DNA of 35,463 bases from Cryomorphaceae bacterium (GTDB lineage: Bacteria > Bacteroidota > Bacteroidia > Flavobacteriales > Crocinitomicaceae), in assembly GCA_021298235.1 (NCBI GenBank), contig JAJTDX010000011.1, positions 1-35,463 on the forward strand, written 5' to 3'. Numbering within the stretch: position 1 is the stretch's first letter; every line of letters begins with the position of its first letter. Both the position numbers and the translations under genes were made by a program. Below the pieces are notes generated by a model. That model saw only the letters and a program-made list of their open reading frames with translations. It searched no databases and was not told the DNA's origin. Below are positions 1 to 9,076 of this stretch, piece after piece.

Positions 1-1313
1 GTCTTGTCCTGAGGCGTCATCTTACCGCCTTTTACATTTATTTCAATGGCATCCAACAACGACGAAAGCTGCGAGCCAATGAATGTTGAAATGATTGCCG
101 GTGGAGCCTCATTTGCGCCCAATCTATGATCATTCCCTGCACTTGCAATACAAGCTCTGAGAACGTCGTCGTAATCGTGAATTGCTTTGATCGTGTTTAC
201 GAAAAATGTCAAAAACTGCAAGTTGGATTTTGGATTCTTTCCCGGTGCGAGCAAATTCACTCCTGTATTCGTTCCCAATGACCAGTTGTTGTGTTTACCG
301 GAACCATTTACTCCCGAGAAAGGCTTCTCATGTAGTAATACTCTGAAATCATGTTTACGCGCAATTTTCTCCATCAAATCCATCAAAAGGAGATTGTGGT
401 CATTCGCTAGATTGCATTCTTCAAAGATTGGGGCGCATTCAAATTGATTCGGTGCAACCTCATTGTGTCGAGTAGTTACGGGAATCCCCAGTCGAATGGA
501 CTCTGTTTCAAATTCACGCATGAAGGCATTTACACGTTCAGGTATAGAACCAAAATAATGGTCCTCCAACTGTTGACCTTTCGCCGGAGCATGTCCAAAC
601 AAAGCTCTACCCGTCATCATGAGATCCGGACGTGCATTGAAAAGTGCCTGATCGATCAAAAAATACTCTTGCTCCCAGCCCAAAGTAGCAATGACCTTTA
701 TAACATTCTTGTCAAAATACTGACAGACCTCAACTGCAGCCTCATCAACAGCATGTAGCGCCTTCAATAAAGGCATCTTATAATCGAGAGATTCTCCTGT
801 GTAAGAAATAAAAATGGTCGGTATACACAGTGTTTTGCCGATTACGAAGGCTGGAGAAGACGGATCCCAAGCTGTATAACCTCTTGCCTCAAAGGTATTT
901 CTTATCCCACCATTTGGAAATGAAGAAGCATCCGGCTCCTGCTGAACTAGAAGATCTCCGTTAAATGATTCTATTGCTTTTCCCGGTCCAACTGGTTTGA
1001 AAAAAGCATCGTGTTTTTCTGCGGTGGCACCCGTCAAAGGCTGAAACCAGTGCGTGTAATGCGTAGCTCCTTTCGTCAAGGCCCAGTCTTTCATCGCTGA
1101 AGCAACCTGATCTGCCATTTTTCTGTCCAAACGCGTTCCGTTCTGAATGGTTTCCATCATGGACTTGAACGCATCGGATGGCAAATACTCACGCATCACT
1201 TCCTGATGAAATACATGCTGGCCGAACAATTCTGAAATTTTTCCCTCGAGCGGAATATGTTTAGGAGTTCTATTCAATACATCCTGATACGCTTGCTGTC
1301 TAATGGTTGCCAT
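1..1313 (-). CDS. glnN: Type III glutamine synthetase (partial, C-terminus outside window)
   Basis: Catalyses ATP-dependent formation of glutamine from glutamate and ammonium in the cytoplasm; GSIII is the common form in Bacteroidota. Translating the minus strand from ATG at 1313 gives a protein starting [13 protein letters not shown] that stays open for 437 codons to the window edge. Full-length GSIII is about 700-730 aa, so roughly the last 40% is cut off by the window, not broken. Family motifs seen in order: [42 protein letters not shown] and [18 protein letters not shown], the last being part of the ATP/glutamate site. The start is the first ATG and lies 17 nt from a promoter-like TAATTTTG. 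Transcribed alone: the gene upstream is separated by a terminator. Confidence 0.93.
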   Translation of the reverse strand, partial: MATIRQQAYQDVLNRTPKHIPLEGKISELFGQHVFHQEVMREYLPSDAFKSMMETIQNGTRLDRKMADQVASAMKDWALTKGATHYTHWFQPLTGATAEKHDAFFKPVGPGKAIESFNGDLLVQQEPDASSFPNGGIRNTFEARGYTAWDPSSPAFVIGKTLCIPTIFISYTGESLDYKMPLLKALHAVDEAAVEVCQYFDKNVIKVIATLGWEQEYFLIDQALFNARPDLMMTGRALFGHAPAKGQQLEDHYFGSIPERVNAFMREFETESIRLGIPVTTRHNEVAPNQFECAPIFEECNLANDHNLLLMDLMEKIARKHDFRVLLHEKPFSGVNGSGKHNNWSLGTNTGVNLLAPGKNPKSNLQFLTFFVNTIKAIHDYDDVLRACIASAGNDHRLGANEAPPAIISTFIGSQLSSLLDAIEINVKGGKMTPQDK

Positions 1314-1329
1314 AAAAATTAATTTTTCA

Positions 1330-1364
1330 CAAAATTAATACTATAAAGAGGGGGGTGTTTCAAA
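1330..1364 (-). promoter_or_regulatory. Putative promoter of glnN
   Basis: On the minus strand TAATTTTG (1337 to 1330) matches the Bacteroidota -7 consensus TAnnTTTG exactly. TTTG lies at 1364 to 1361, 23 nt upstream, slightly longer than the usual spacing. Transcription would begin about 10 nt before the glnN ATG. A match by eye only. Confidence 0.45.
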
Positions 1365-1425
1365 AAAAAATGATTTTTTATTAACAGTACCCCTTAAAAA
1401 TTGAGCTGAACTTCAATTTTTATCA

Positions 1426-1460
1426 TTAAAAACAGAAAAGACCCCATTTCTGGAGTCTTT
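1426..1460 (-). terminator. Rho-independent terminator of the small RNA / upstream operon
   Basis: Minus strand: AAAGACTCC (1460-1452), loop AGAAAT, GGGGTCTTT (1445-1437), a 9-bp stem with one G-U pair, followed by the U-rich TTCTGTTTTT. There is no T tract on the plus side, so the direction is clear. Confidence 0.75.
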
Positions 1461-1617
1461 ACCGGCTCGGAATGATCGTATTACTTTTCGCAAAGCTGCC
1501 CTGGATCATTTCGAACTCGTCTTTGGCCGTTCACTCACCGATTTTGGGGATTCGGTCAGCAGCGACCAAACACTGCTTCTAAACCTAAACTAATCTACTA
1601 CTATAACCATTAAACTT
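1430..1617 (-). ncRNA. Candidate stand-alone structured small RNA, about 190 nt, unknown family
   Basis: The 388-nt gap between glnN and the M16 peptidase holds no ORF but has a promoter-like site at 1653-1622 and a rho-independent terminator at 1460-1437, both on the minus strand, which bound a transcript of about 190 nt. Several helices are visible within it: TCGAAATGATC pairs with GATCATTCCGA (one mismatch, 11 positions); inside that, CTTT-GCGA-AAAG is a GNRA-capped hairpin; GGTC-GCTGCT-GACC and CCGA...TCGG form further stems. I compared it from memory with SRP RNA, RNase P RNA and tmRNA and saw no match; a 6S-like RNA is possible by size, but I see no long closing stem between the ends. 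It could also be a processed 3' UTR of the upstream operon. Confidence 0.55.
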
Positions 1618-1621
1618 GAAG

Positions 1622-1653
1622 CGAAGATATACTTCAAACGTTGCCGAAGACAA
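1622..1653 (-). promoter_or_regulatory. Putative promoter driving the small RNA
   Basis: Minus strand TTG (1653-1651), 21-nt spacer, TATCTTCG (1629-1622), 7 of 8 matches to TAnnTTTG. It lies after the stop codon of the M16 gene (1702), so its only visible target is the structured region 1617-1430. Confidence 0.45.
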
Positions 1654-1701
1654 GTTTCTTCAATGAACATTTCAGAATCTTAAACCAAGAAGTAAAAAGG
1701 C

Positions 1702-2937
1702 TTAAACCAACTCGAAAATCAGTTCAGAACACTGATCGGGATGGAAATAATTATTCGCGATATCCATTAGCTCTGATGCGGTCAACCGCTCAATTCCATC
1801 GTGTATTTCCTCGATTGTATCTATTTGGTTGAAGAGCAACAAGCTTTTTCCCAATCCGAGCATCAGGCCCGAATTGCTATCCATGCCAAGAGCGAGGTGT
1901 CCCTTAAGTTGTTCTTTGGCACGTGCGAGCTGCAATACACCCATTCTTTTTGTTCGCAGCAAAGCCAGTTCTTTGTATACCAAATGAATTGCCTTGTCGA
2001 GATTTTTCTCATCGGTTCCCAAATAAACATTCCAATAACCTGCATCTACATAGGGCGTGTAGCTTGCCTCAACATTGTATGCATATCCATGCTTCTCACG
2101 AATGGCCAGTGTCAACCGGGAATTCAAGGCCGGACCTCCTAAAATATTTGTAAGAAGCGTCATTCCCTTCCTTTGCTCATTGACATAGCCTGGTGCGTAT
2201 CCCCCAATAACAGCATGTGTCTGATAATTTGCCTCCTTCGACCGAATGGAAAACCGCATTTCATTCACCATAGGTTCAAAGGCCATTTTTTCGTGTGAAG
2301 ATGTGGCTGCTGCAAAATCATTTTCCAGTGTTCGAAGCACCTCATTGAAGTTTAGTCCTCCAACATACGAGATCACCATATTTCCGGCAGTAAAACATCG
2401 ATCCACGTAGCGCGCAAGATCGTCAGGAGTGAATGATCGCACCGTTTCCTGGGTACCTAAAATATTGTTTCCAAGGGAATGTCCTTTAAATAGATACGCT
2501 TCAAAATCATCAAAGATCTTATCTGTTGGACTGTCAAGATAGGAGTTCAGTTCATCGATTATGATCTCTTTTTCTTTCTTGATCTCCTTTGCCGGAAAAT
2601 TTGAATTCAGCAAAATATCCGAAAGTAATTCAGAGGCACGGTAAAAATGTTCCTTAGTAAAGGATGCATATATGCACATTTCTTCTTTAGCCGTGTAGGC
2701 ATTTAATTCACCTCCGACGGAATCGAGACGTGACAGAACATAGAAAGCCTTTCGTTTTTTCGTGCCTTTAAAGAGACAATGCTCCAGGAAATGAGCAAGC
2801 CCCTCCTCTCCGGGCTTCTCAAAACGAGAACCTGCAAGAATGGTAACCCCTAGGTGCGCAACATGCGCATTGGAAAGTAAATGAACGAAACGGATACCGT
2901 TTTGGAGAGTGAATACTCGAGGGCCATTTTCGAGCAT
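1702..2937 (-). CDS. M16 family zinc metallopeptidase (pitrilysin/insulinase-like)
   Basis: A 411-aa single-cassette M16 protease of the processing-peptidase type. With ATG at 2937 the zinc motif HFLEH is at residues 49-53 and the third ligand, Glu in IIDELN, lies at about 129, the canonical spacing of about 75 residues. The C-terminal half has the conserved R/Y segment (GHAYN-like, here HGYAYNVE). No signal peptide is seen, so it is probably cytoplasmic. The frame stays open upstream to 2982, but that would overlap pdxH; the ATG at 2937 starts 2 nt after the pdxH stop, so it is preferred. Last gene of the DUF4494-pdxH-M16 operon. Confidence 0.9.
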   Translation of the reverse strand: MLENGPRVFTLQNGIRFVHLLSNAHVAHLGVTILAGSRFEKPGEEGLAHFLEHCLFKGTKKRKAFYVLSRLDSVGGELNAYTAKEEMCIYASFTKEHFYRASELLSDILLNSNFPAKEIKKEKEIIIDELNSYLDSPTDKIFDDFEAYLFKGHSLGNNILGTQETVRSFTPDDLARYVDRCFTAGNMVISYVGGLNFNEVLRTLENDFAAATSSHEKMAFEPMVNEMRFSIRSKEANYQTHAVIGGYAPGYVNEQRKGMTLLTNILGGPALNSRLTLAIREKHGYAYNVEASYTPYVDAGYWNVYLGTDEKNLDKAIHLVYKELALLRTKRMGVLQLARAKEQLKGHLALGMDSNSGLMLGLGKSLLLFNQIDTIEEIHDGIERLTASELMDIANNYFHPDQCSELIFELV

Positions 2938-2939
2938 AA

Positions 2940-3581
2940 TCAAGGATTCTTCCTGTAAATATTCCATGAATTCCCGTACCATTCATAAATGATCCGATCA
3001 TGAAGTCTGGACGGCCTGCCCTGCCAGAATTCGATCAACAAAGGATTGAGCTCATACCCACCCCAATGCGGAGGTCGAGGAACTTCTTTCGGGAATTTTT
3101 TCGCAAAACGCTCCACATTCTTTTCCAAATCAATTCGGTCATTCAAAAAATCAGATTGACTGGAGGCCCATGCACCGATCTGGCTTCCACGAGGTCTCGA
3201 TCTAAAGTATTCATCACTGTCGGAATCAGCGACTTTTTGAATCATGCCGTCAATTCTTATTTGGCGCTGTAAACCGGGCCAGAAAAAGAGCATACTCGCT
3301 TGCGGATTTACTGCAAGATCTTTGCCTTTGTGACTGTTGTAATTTGTGTAAAAAATGAATTTTTTTTCGAGTAGCTCCTTGAGGTAAAGTACCCTCGAAC
3401 TTGGAAAATTATTCAATCCTGCCGTCGACAGCACAAATGCATTCGGTTCAGGTTGAGATGAAATCGCATCTGCATACCATTGTTTGAATAAATCAAACGG
3501 TTCATTTCCAAAGAATCCTTCAAGACTGCCTTTGTCGAATTCCCTGTGATCGTCACGCATCTTAAGGATAAAATCCTCCAT
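2940..3581 (-). CDS. pdxH: Pyridoxamine 5'-phosphate oxidase
   Basis: FMN-dependent oxidase that converts pyridoxine/pyridoxamine 5'-phosphate to pyridoxal 5'-phosphate in the cytoplasm. At 213 aa it has the normal family length. Family signatures visible: SSRVLYLKE (FMN-binding region), FYTNYNSHKGKDL, FFWPGLQRQIRI, the RPRGSQIGAWAS segment, and the C-terminal FWQGRPSRLHDR substrate/FMN-binding motif. Its ATG lies 2 nt after the stop of the DUF4494 gene and its stop lies 2 nt before the M16 ATG, so the three genes are almost certainly co-transcribed and translationally coupled. Confidence 0.95.
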   Translation of the reverse strand: MEDFILKMRDDHREFDKGSLEGFFGNEPFDLFKQWYADAISSQPEPNAFVLSTAGLNNFPSSRVLYLKELLEKKFIFYTNYNSHKGKDLAVNPQASMLFFWPGLQRQIRIDGMIQKVADSDSDEYFRSRPRGSQIGAWASSQSDFLNDRIDLEKNVERFAKKFPKEVPRPPHWGGYELNPLLIEFWQGRPSRLHDRIIYEWYGNSWNIYRKNP

Positions 3582-3583
3582 TC

Positions 3584-4168
3584 TTACTCTTCGTCAGTAT
3601 ATTCGTCTTCCAATTCACTATCTACATCCTCTTCGAGGTCTTCATCTTCTTCCGTGCTACCGGGAGCAGAGAAAACTTTTCCCTTGGGAGTGACCGGTTC
3701 TTCAACTTCAACAGGAGTTCTGGAAAGCTCTTTATCCAACTCTTCATTGAAAGGAAAAATCTCAACAATTGGTGAAACAGAAATGGATGGAATTTGAAAA
3801 TCTACTAACATGGAAGCAAGGGACTCCTTAATACGGTCGTATGCATCTTTTATGTTATGCGCAGAGACCAAGAAATTCTGTGATATCTTCTTTTTTTTCT
3901 CTTCCTCATCTCCTTCTGCCTCATAGGTAACCTTCACTTTGTACCATACATCTGCATCGTCGTACGCAAAAATGTCATGTAGCTCCGTTCTGGAGATTCC
4001 TACAACATTGAATTCTCCTCGAATTACAGACCCTAGCTCTTCATAGATCCTGGCCTCAGCATCTGTAAATGTCATTGCAGCTAGCAGGTAAGGCTCTGAA
4101 ACCCTTTTAAATGTTCCGTTGTCAAGTTGTTTGGTGTACTTAACTTTTACTGTGAACCAACTATTCAT
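3584..4168 (-). CDS. DUF4494 domain-containing protein
   Basis: A 194-aa cytoplasmic protein that looks like the Bacteroidota family DUF4494, whose function is unknown to me. It opens with MNSWFTVKVKYTKQ and repeats a related segment (DVWYKVKVTYEAEGDEE) near residue 75, suggesting two copies of a small alpha/beta unit. The last 45 or so residues form a low-complexity tail rich in Glu and Asp. It is the first gene of the operon with pdxH and the M16 peptidase. The 90 nt upstream hold the probable promoter. The link to vitamin B6 metabolism is only by position. Confidence 0.8.
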   Translation of the reverse strand: MNSWFTVKVKYTKQLDNGTFKRVSEPYLLAAMTFTDAEARIYEELGSVIRGEFNVVGISRTELHDIFAYDDADVWYKVKVTYEAEGDEEEKKKKISQNFLVSAHNIKDAYDRIKESLASMLVDFQIPSISVSPIVEIFPFNEELDKELSRTPVEVEEPVTPKGKVFSAPGSTEEDEDLEEDVDSELEDEYTDEE

Positions 4169-4258
4169 GTTATTGTTTGATTTTAGGCTGACAAAGATAA
4201 TCTTCTCCGTTTATTATGAACGGACAATTCTGGCAAATCTAAAATGAAACTTATCAAC

Positions 4259-5283
4259 TCAGGCCGTAAAAATTCTCCCGTCTTTGAAAACAATGTATGA
4301 TCGGTTGAACAGCTTTACCAAAATCGCATCTCCGTAAATTTCGAATTCGGCATCTTGTTGGCTTGTAAGGTCATGTATTTTGCCATTTACCAAGGCACTC
4401 ACTCCCCCTAATTGATTCCGGAACGCCATCACATTATTTTTTATGAGGTATAGTTTGGGAGTATAATTAGATACTTGAACTTTTTGTCCTTTTTGAAACG
4501 CATAGACAAAAGAATTTTCGCCCCAAACCACCATGTCGTCTTTGATTTCCCAAAACGAAGCAGAAAAATTAGACAACATTTCTTTGTTACCATGTCTGTA
4601 AACATTTAGATTCCCATTGAGGTCTTCATAAACGATCATACCTCTACCCGCTTTGTATTTCTTCATATAAAAAGATTCGACATCCAAAAAATTACCATTT
4701 TCAAAAACAGCAAATGTTCGAGTTGTGGGATCATTGAAACAAATAATATCGCATTCCAAAATATTTTAAAGAAGTTACCATTGTCTTTAAACGCCAAGAT
4801 ATTATCTCCGATGGCCTCAGGCATCGCAAGATCACCCGTCATTCTGTAAAGCTCAGTAATTTGCTTATTCCAATAGACATTCACCGTGTTGAAGCGAGTA
4901 TCTTTAAATACCACCATGCTATCCTTCACCACGTAATCAGATGCAAAATAGGTGAGCGTTTTTAATTTACCTGCATCCCAAATATTAAGTGTTGGACCAA
5001 TATTGTATGCGAGCAAGTGGTCTGACACCTGATACTGAACGTTCATATTGGAAATATCCTGCCGTTCATTTCCGTCATAAACCCGAAGGTTACCACGAGT
5101 ATCAATATATGCTACCAGATCATCCCCGGCCTTGTATTCCTTTATTTGCTGGAATTCGAGCTGTCTGAAATTTTCGTTTTCAAATGTTCTGAAGTAGAAA
5201 TTAAAATCAACAAACGGAATGACCTTTTGAGCACCGGCTAAAACAGGAAAAATAAATAAACTAAGAAAAATTATGTTTTTCAC
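4259..5283 (-). pseudogene. Secreted propeller-like protein, interrupted by a frameshift
   Basis: Two minus-strand reading frames together make one protein of about 340 aa. The first half (from GTG at 5283, or TTG at 5301) begins with a signal peptide (VKNIIFLSLFIFPVLAGAQ). Both halves carry the same repeated theme: YKAGDDLVAYIDTRGNLRVY in the first, YKAGRGMIVYEDLNGNLNVY in the second, typical of strand-turn-strand blades. The frames meet at 4758-4770, where TTTAAAATATTTT contains two 4-base homopolymers; adding one T there restores a continuous frame. The second half has no good start of its own (TTG only, after an in-frame stop). Either a recent mutation or an assembly error. I cannot name the family; the function is unknown. 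Confidence 0.75.
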
Positions 5284-5429
5284 AGTGCTAAGATAGGTCA
5301 ATTATTGAGCCAAAATAACATCATCTTGCCTTGTTACCATTAAACTAGAATTCAATCCACACATCATGTTTCGTTCGGGAATTTCAAAATAGTGAGTTTA
5401 TTTGCAGATTGAAACAAAAAATACGTTGA

Positions 5430-6899
5430 ATGAAGAAAATCGTCCTAACGGGTCTGCTCCTCTCCTCTTTCGGAATGAGCTATGCCCAGAAAAAGATCGA
5501 GTACGTAGAGTACGATCTCCCAAATGGATTGCATGTAATCTTACACGAAGAGCATGCGACCCCTATTGTTGCAGTTTCCATTCTCTATCATGTAGGATCT
5601 AAAAATGAAAATCCCCAACGAACAGGATTTGCCCACTTCTTCGAACACCTTTTATTCGAAGGCTCGACAAACATTAGTCGAGGCGAGTATAGCGAACTAG
5701 TTGAAAAAAATGGCGGTGCGCTCAATGCGAATACCTCGCAAGACAGGACGTATTACTACGAGATTCTTCCTTCTAATCAACTAGAGCTGGGTATTTGGCT
5801 GGAAAGCGAGCGACTATTGCATGCACGAGTTGACAATACTGGAATTGAAACCCAGAGAAGCGTCGTTAAAGAAGAAAAGCGACAGCGAGTTGACAACCAA
5901 CCATATGCTTCGTTTCTTACAGAAATGTTCAGCAGAATGTTTACCAAACATCCTTACAACTGGGTCCCAATCGGAAGCATGGAGCACCTTGATGCAGCAC
6001 AAGAGGAAGATTACGTGAATTTTTATAGAACGTTCTATGTTCCTGCAAATGCAACCTTATCCATTGCAGGAGACCTTAATATCGAGCAAACCAAAAAATG
6101 GATCGATAAATATTTCGCTTCTATACCCAAGGGACAAGCGATTAATCTATTCAGGGACCTAGAGAATCTCAACGATGCTGACTTTGAAAAACAATACGGT
6201 GTTGCGAAGAGCAAGTTCGATCTGAAAGATCCGATGAATTCAAAAGATGTCAATGCTAAAAGATTGATTACCTCACTTTCTTCTAAACCTATCGAAATAC
6301 CTAGACCTGAAAAGGACAGTGAAAAACTAAGTGGCGTTAAAAAAGATATCATTTATGATAACATCCAGTTACCGGCAATCTTCATGGGATATAAATTCCC
6401 TGCTCAAACAGATGCCGATGCTTATGCTCTTTCAATGATGAATGAGGTGTTGTCGGGCGGTTCGAGCTCACGCATCAACAAAACGATCGTAGAGAAAAAA
6501 GAGATGGCCACGTTTGCCTTTTCATTTAATTACGGGTTGGAAGATGCAGGTGTTGGAATCTTCGCAGCCATTGCCGCGAATGGGATCAATCTGGATGATA
6601 TTCAAAAAGAATTTGACCTTCAAATTGAAAAGATCCAGAACGAATTGATCAGCCAGGAAGAATTTGAAAAAGTTAGAAATCAATTTGAAAACAACTTTGT
6701 AAGTTCAAATTCTACCATCGCAGGTGTTGCAGAAAACTTAGCAGACAATCACGTTTATTATGGAACGGCAAATCGTGTGAACACTGAGCTTGATGCATAC
6801 ATGAAAGTAACACGTGAAGACATTCAGCGTGTTGCAAAAAAATACCTTACACAGGATTCGCGAGTGATCCTTCATTATTTACCCAAAGAATCTAAATAA
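5430..6899 (+). CDS. M16 family zinc metallopeptidase, catalytic member of a pair
   Basis: A 489-aa exported M16 protease. A signal peptide (MKKIVLTGLLLSSFGMSYAQ) sends it to the periplasm or cell surface. Zinc-site residues: HFFEH at 69-73 and Glu149 in VVKEEK, at the canonical spacing. The C-terminal half carries an inactive M16-like domain (GGSSSRINKTIVEKKEMA). The next gene starts 11 nt after its stop and encodes an M16 protein without the zinc site, so the two probably form a heterodimer like alpha/beta processing peptidases (family knowledge plus inference). A promoter-like TTTATTTG is at 5397-5404. Confidence 0.92.
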   Translation: MKKIVLTGLLLSSFGMSYAQKKIEYVEYDLPNGLHVILHEEHATPIVAVSILYHVGSKNENPQRTGFAHFFEHLLFEGSTNISRGEYSELVEKNGGALNANTSQDRTYYYEILPSNQLELGIWLESERLLHARVDNTGIETQRSVVKEEKRQRVDNQPYASFLTEMFSRMFTKHPYNWVPIGSMEHLDAAQEEDYVNFYRTFYVPANATLSIAGDLNIEQTKKWIDKYFASIPKGQAINLFRDLENLNDADFEKQYGVAKSKFDLKDPMNSKDVNAKRLITSLSSKPIEIPRPEKDSEKLSGVKKDIIYDNIQLPAIFMGYKFPAQTDADAYALSMMNEVLSGGSSSRINKTIVEKKEMATFAFSFNYGLEDAGVGIFAAIAANGINLDDIQKEFDLQIEKIQNELISQEEFEKVRNQFENNFVSSNSTIAGVAENLADNHVYYGTANRVNTELDAYMKVTREDIQRVAKKYLTQDSRVILHYLPKESK

Positions 6900-6910
6900 T
6901 ACGGACCGAT

Positions 6911-8992
6911 ATGAAAAAGCACATCATTCTTGCCGGACTGCTCTTGCCAACAGTCATTTTTGGACAGGTAGACCGCTCAGTTAGACCGGCTGCATCCAAG
7001 GCTCCGAGCATCAACATTAAAGATTCAGAAGTTTTCACCACCACAAATGGAATCACGGTGATCCTCTCTGAAAATCATAAATTACCAACGGTATCCATTG
7101 ACCTGGTCATGGGTTCTGATCCACGAATCGAAGACAGTAAGGCAGGTCTGTCTGACATGGCCGGTTCGCTCATCCTCTCAGGAACATCGAACAGAACCAA
7201 GGATCAACTCGACGGAGAAAAAGATTACATTGGAGCATCTCTTGATGCATCTGAAAATTCGATTTCTTTATCATGCCTTACGAAACATCTCGACAAGGGT
7301 CTTGAATTGTTTTCAGATGTATTGTACAATGCAAATTTTCCACAGGACGAATTTGACCGGATTAAAAAGCAAAACGAATCTGCATTACTCTCGGCAAAAT
7401 CTGATCCCGGCACCATGGCTGATAATGCGGAGAAAAAAATCAATTTTCCTGGTCACCCCTACGGAGATGTAATGACAGAAGCAAGTCTTGCATCGATCAC
7501 ACGCGATGATGTTGTTAACTATTTCAAATCGACATTTACCCCGAAAGGAAGTTACCTGGTATTTGTAGGAGACATTACGATGCCTCAAGCAAAAAAAATA
7601 GCAGAACAATATTTCTCGAAATGGACTGGACCAGAGGCATACAAAACAACACTCAACGACGGACAATTCAACAAAGGAAACCGAGTAATCTTCGTTAAGA
7701 AGCCAGGTGCAGTACAATCAGTTATCCAAGTTTCGTTCCCTGTTAAAATGAGAACCGGAGACAAGAATCAACTTCCACTTACGGTACTGAATGGAATTTT
7801 CGGTGGTGGAGGATTCGGTACAAGATTAATGCAAAACCTCAGAGAGGACAAAGCGTACACCTATGGTTGTTATTCTTCATTGAATGTTACTGAGGATGGA
7901 TCGTGGTTATCCATCGGAGGTAATTTCAGAAATGAGGTTACCGATTCAGCAATTGCAGAAATCCTTTCCGAGCTTGATAAAATCACTACCGAGTATGTAA
8001 AGGATGACGAACTCAATTTGACGAAATCTTCAATGGCAGGCGGATTTGCACGATCACTGGAGCGACCTCAAACTGTAGCACGTTTTGCATTGAATATTAT
8101 TCGAAATGGCCTGAGCAAGGATTATTATCAATCGTATTTGAAGAGACTTGAAGCAGTAAATAAAGAGGATGTATTGCTCATGGCACAGACTTATTTCACC
8201 TCCAAGAATTGTAACATTGTCGTGGTTGGAAACGAGGAAATCTTGGAAAAACTTAAAAAGTTTGACGCAGACGGCAAGATCGAATTACTCGACGCCTTTG
8301 GTGAACCGGTAAAGGAAATGAAGAAGGCGGATATTTCAAAAGAGCAATTAGTAGAGAAATATATCCTTTCTGTAACGAAGACTACTTCAATGAAGGCAGC
8401 TGCGAAAAAATTGAAGAAGATAAAATCAGTAGAGAAGAAAATGGAACTCAGTCTTGCTCAGATTCCTTTTCCTTTAAGTTCTACTGAGCTTTGGGTGAGC
8501 CCAAATCTAGAAGGACAGAAGCTTGAAGGCCAGGGCATGGTCTTCCAAAAGTCTTATTTCGATGGGAAAGCAGGTGGTACCTCCAGCATGCAGGCCGGTA
8601 AGAAAGAATTGACAGCTGAAGAGATTGCGACAAAAAACAAATCGACTGGACTGTTTCCGGAAATGAACTATGTTGCTAATGGTATGAACTTCGAGCTAAT
8701 CGGAATTGAGACGCTTGAAACAGGTGATGCATACGTCATGAAAACAAATGATGGAACGTCTGAGACATTTGACTACTTCGATGTTAAAAGCATGCTTAAG
8801 GTAAAATCCATTTCAATTCGAAAAGAAGGGGAAGAAACCTCTGAATCGTCAGCAGTTTACAGCGATTATAAGGAAGTTAACGGCTTGCTCTTCGCGCACA
8901 AAATTGCGATTACCATGGGAGAAGCAACCTTCTCAGGTGCGATCAAAGGAATAACGATCAACGGCAGTACAGACCTCAGCAGCTATAAGTAA
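6911..8992 (+). CDS. M16 family protein, zinc site lost (non-catalytic partner)
   Basis: A 693-aa exported protein (signal peptide MKKHIILAGLLLPTVIFGQ). Two M16 domains span about residues 35-450, but the segment aligned with HFFEH of its neighbour reads DMAGS (82-86), so all three zinc/catalytic positions are replaced. The R/Y substrate-binding region typical of the partner subunit is kept (GGGFGTRLMQNLREDKAYTY, about 296-315). An extra C-terminal part of about 200 aa (roughly 480-693) resembles the outer-membrane lipoprotein-like domain often fused to such proteins in Bacteroidota (weak). Co-transcribed with the catalytic member upstream; the pair ends at a strong terminator. Confidence 0.88.
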   Translation: MKKHIILAGLLLPTVIFGQVDRSVRPAASKAPSINIKDSEVFTTTNGITVILSENHKLPTVSIDLVMGSDPRIEDSKAGLSDMAGSLILSGTSNRTKDQLDGEKDYIGASLDASENSISLSCLTKHLDKGLELFSDVLYNANFPQDEFDRIKKQNESALLSAKSDPGTMADNAEKKINFPGHPYGDVMTEASLASITRDDVVNYFKSTFTPKGSYLVFVGDITMPQAKKIAEQYFSKWTGPEAYKTTLNDGQFNKGNRVIFVKKPGAVQSVIQVSFPVKMRTGDKNQLPLTVLNGIFGGGGFGTRLMQNLREDKAYTYGCYSSLNVTEDGSWLSIGGNFRNEVTDSAIAEILSELDKITTEYVKDDELNLTKSSMAGGFARSLERPQTVARFALNIIRNGLSKDYYQSYLKRLEAVNKEDVLLMAQTYFTSKNCNIVVVGNEEILEKLKKFDADGKIELLDAFGEPVKEMKKADISKEQLVEKYILSVTKTTSMKAAAKKLKKIKSVEKKMELSLAQIPFPLSSTELWVSPNLEGQKLEGQGMVFQKSYFDGKAGGTSSMQAGKKELTAEEIATKNKSTGLFPEMNYVANGMNFELIGIETLETGDAYVMKTNDGTSETFDYFDVKSMLKVKSISIRKEGEETSESSAVYSDYKEVNGLLFAHKIAITMGEATFSGAIKGITINGSTDLSSYK

Positions 8993-9016
8993 CATTGTTG
9001 CGTGGACAACTCAACA

Positions 9017-9047
9017 GGCGCTTCAGCAATGAAGCGCCTTTTTTTTA
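9017..9047 (+). terminator. Rho-independent terminator of the M16 pair
   Basis: GGCGCTTCA (9017-9025), loop GCAA, TGAAGCGCC (9030-9038), then eight T. A 9-bp GC-rich stem with a GNRA-type loop. Confidence 0.92.
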
Positions 9048-9048
9048 T

Positions 9049-9056
9049 TAATTTCG
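9049..9056 (+). promoter_or_regulatory. Putative -7 element for the OmpA-like gene
   Basis: TAATTTCG matches TAnnTTTG at 7 of 8 positions and lies 20 nt before the TTG start at 9077. The same octamer is in front of the GAF gene (10012-10019). The expected upstream TTTG would fall in the terminator hairpin and is not present. Confidence 0.35.
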
Positions 9057-9076
9057 GATCAATCTAACGAACAAAC

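Noticed and set aside
1461..1640. Short coding region in the gap before glnN
   Set aside because: All frames have stops or lack starts; the stem-loops and terminator favour RNA.
2938..2982. Longer start of the M16 peptidase at 2982
   Set aside because: It would overlap pdxH by 43 nt and add residues without family similarity; ATG 2937 sits 2 nt after the pdxH stop.
4259..4759. Stand-alone gene of 166 aa starting at TTG
   Set aside because: No signal peptide, start context poor, and its repeat continues that of the adjoining frame; treated as the second half of one frameshifted gene.
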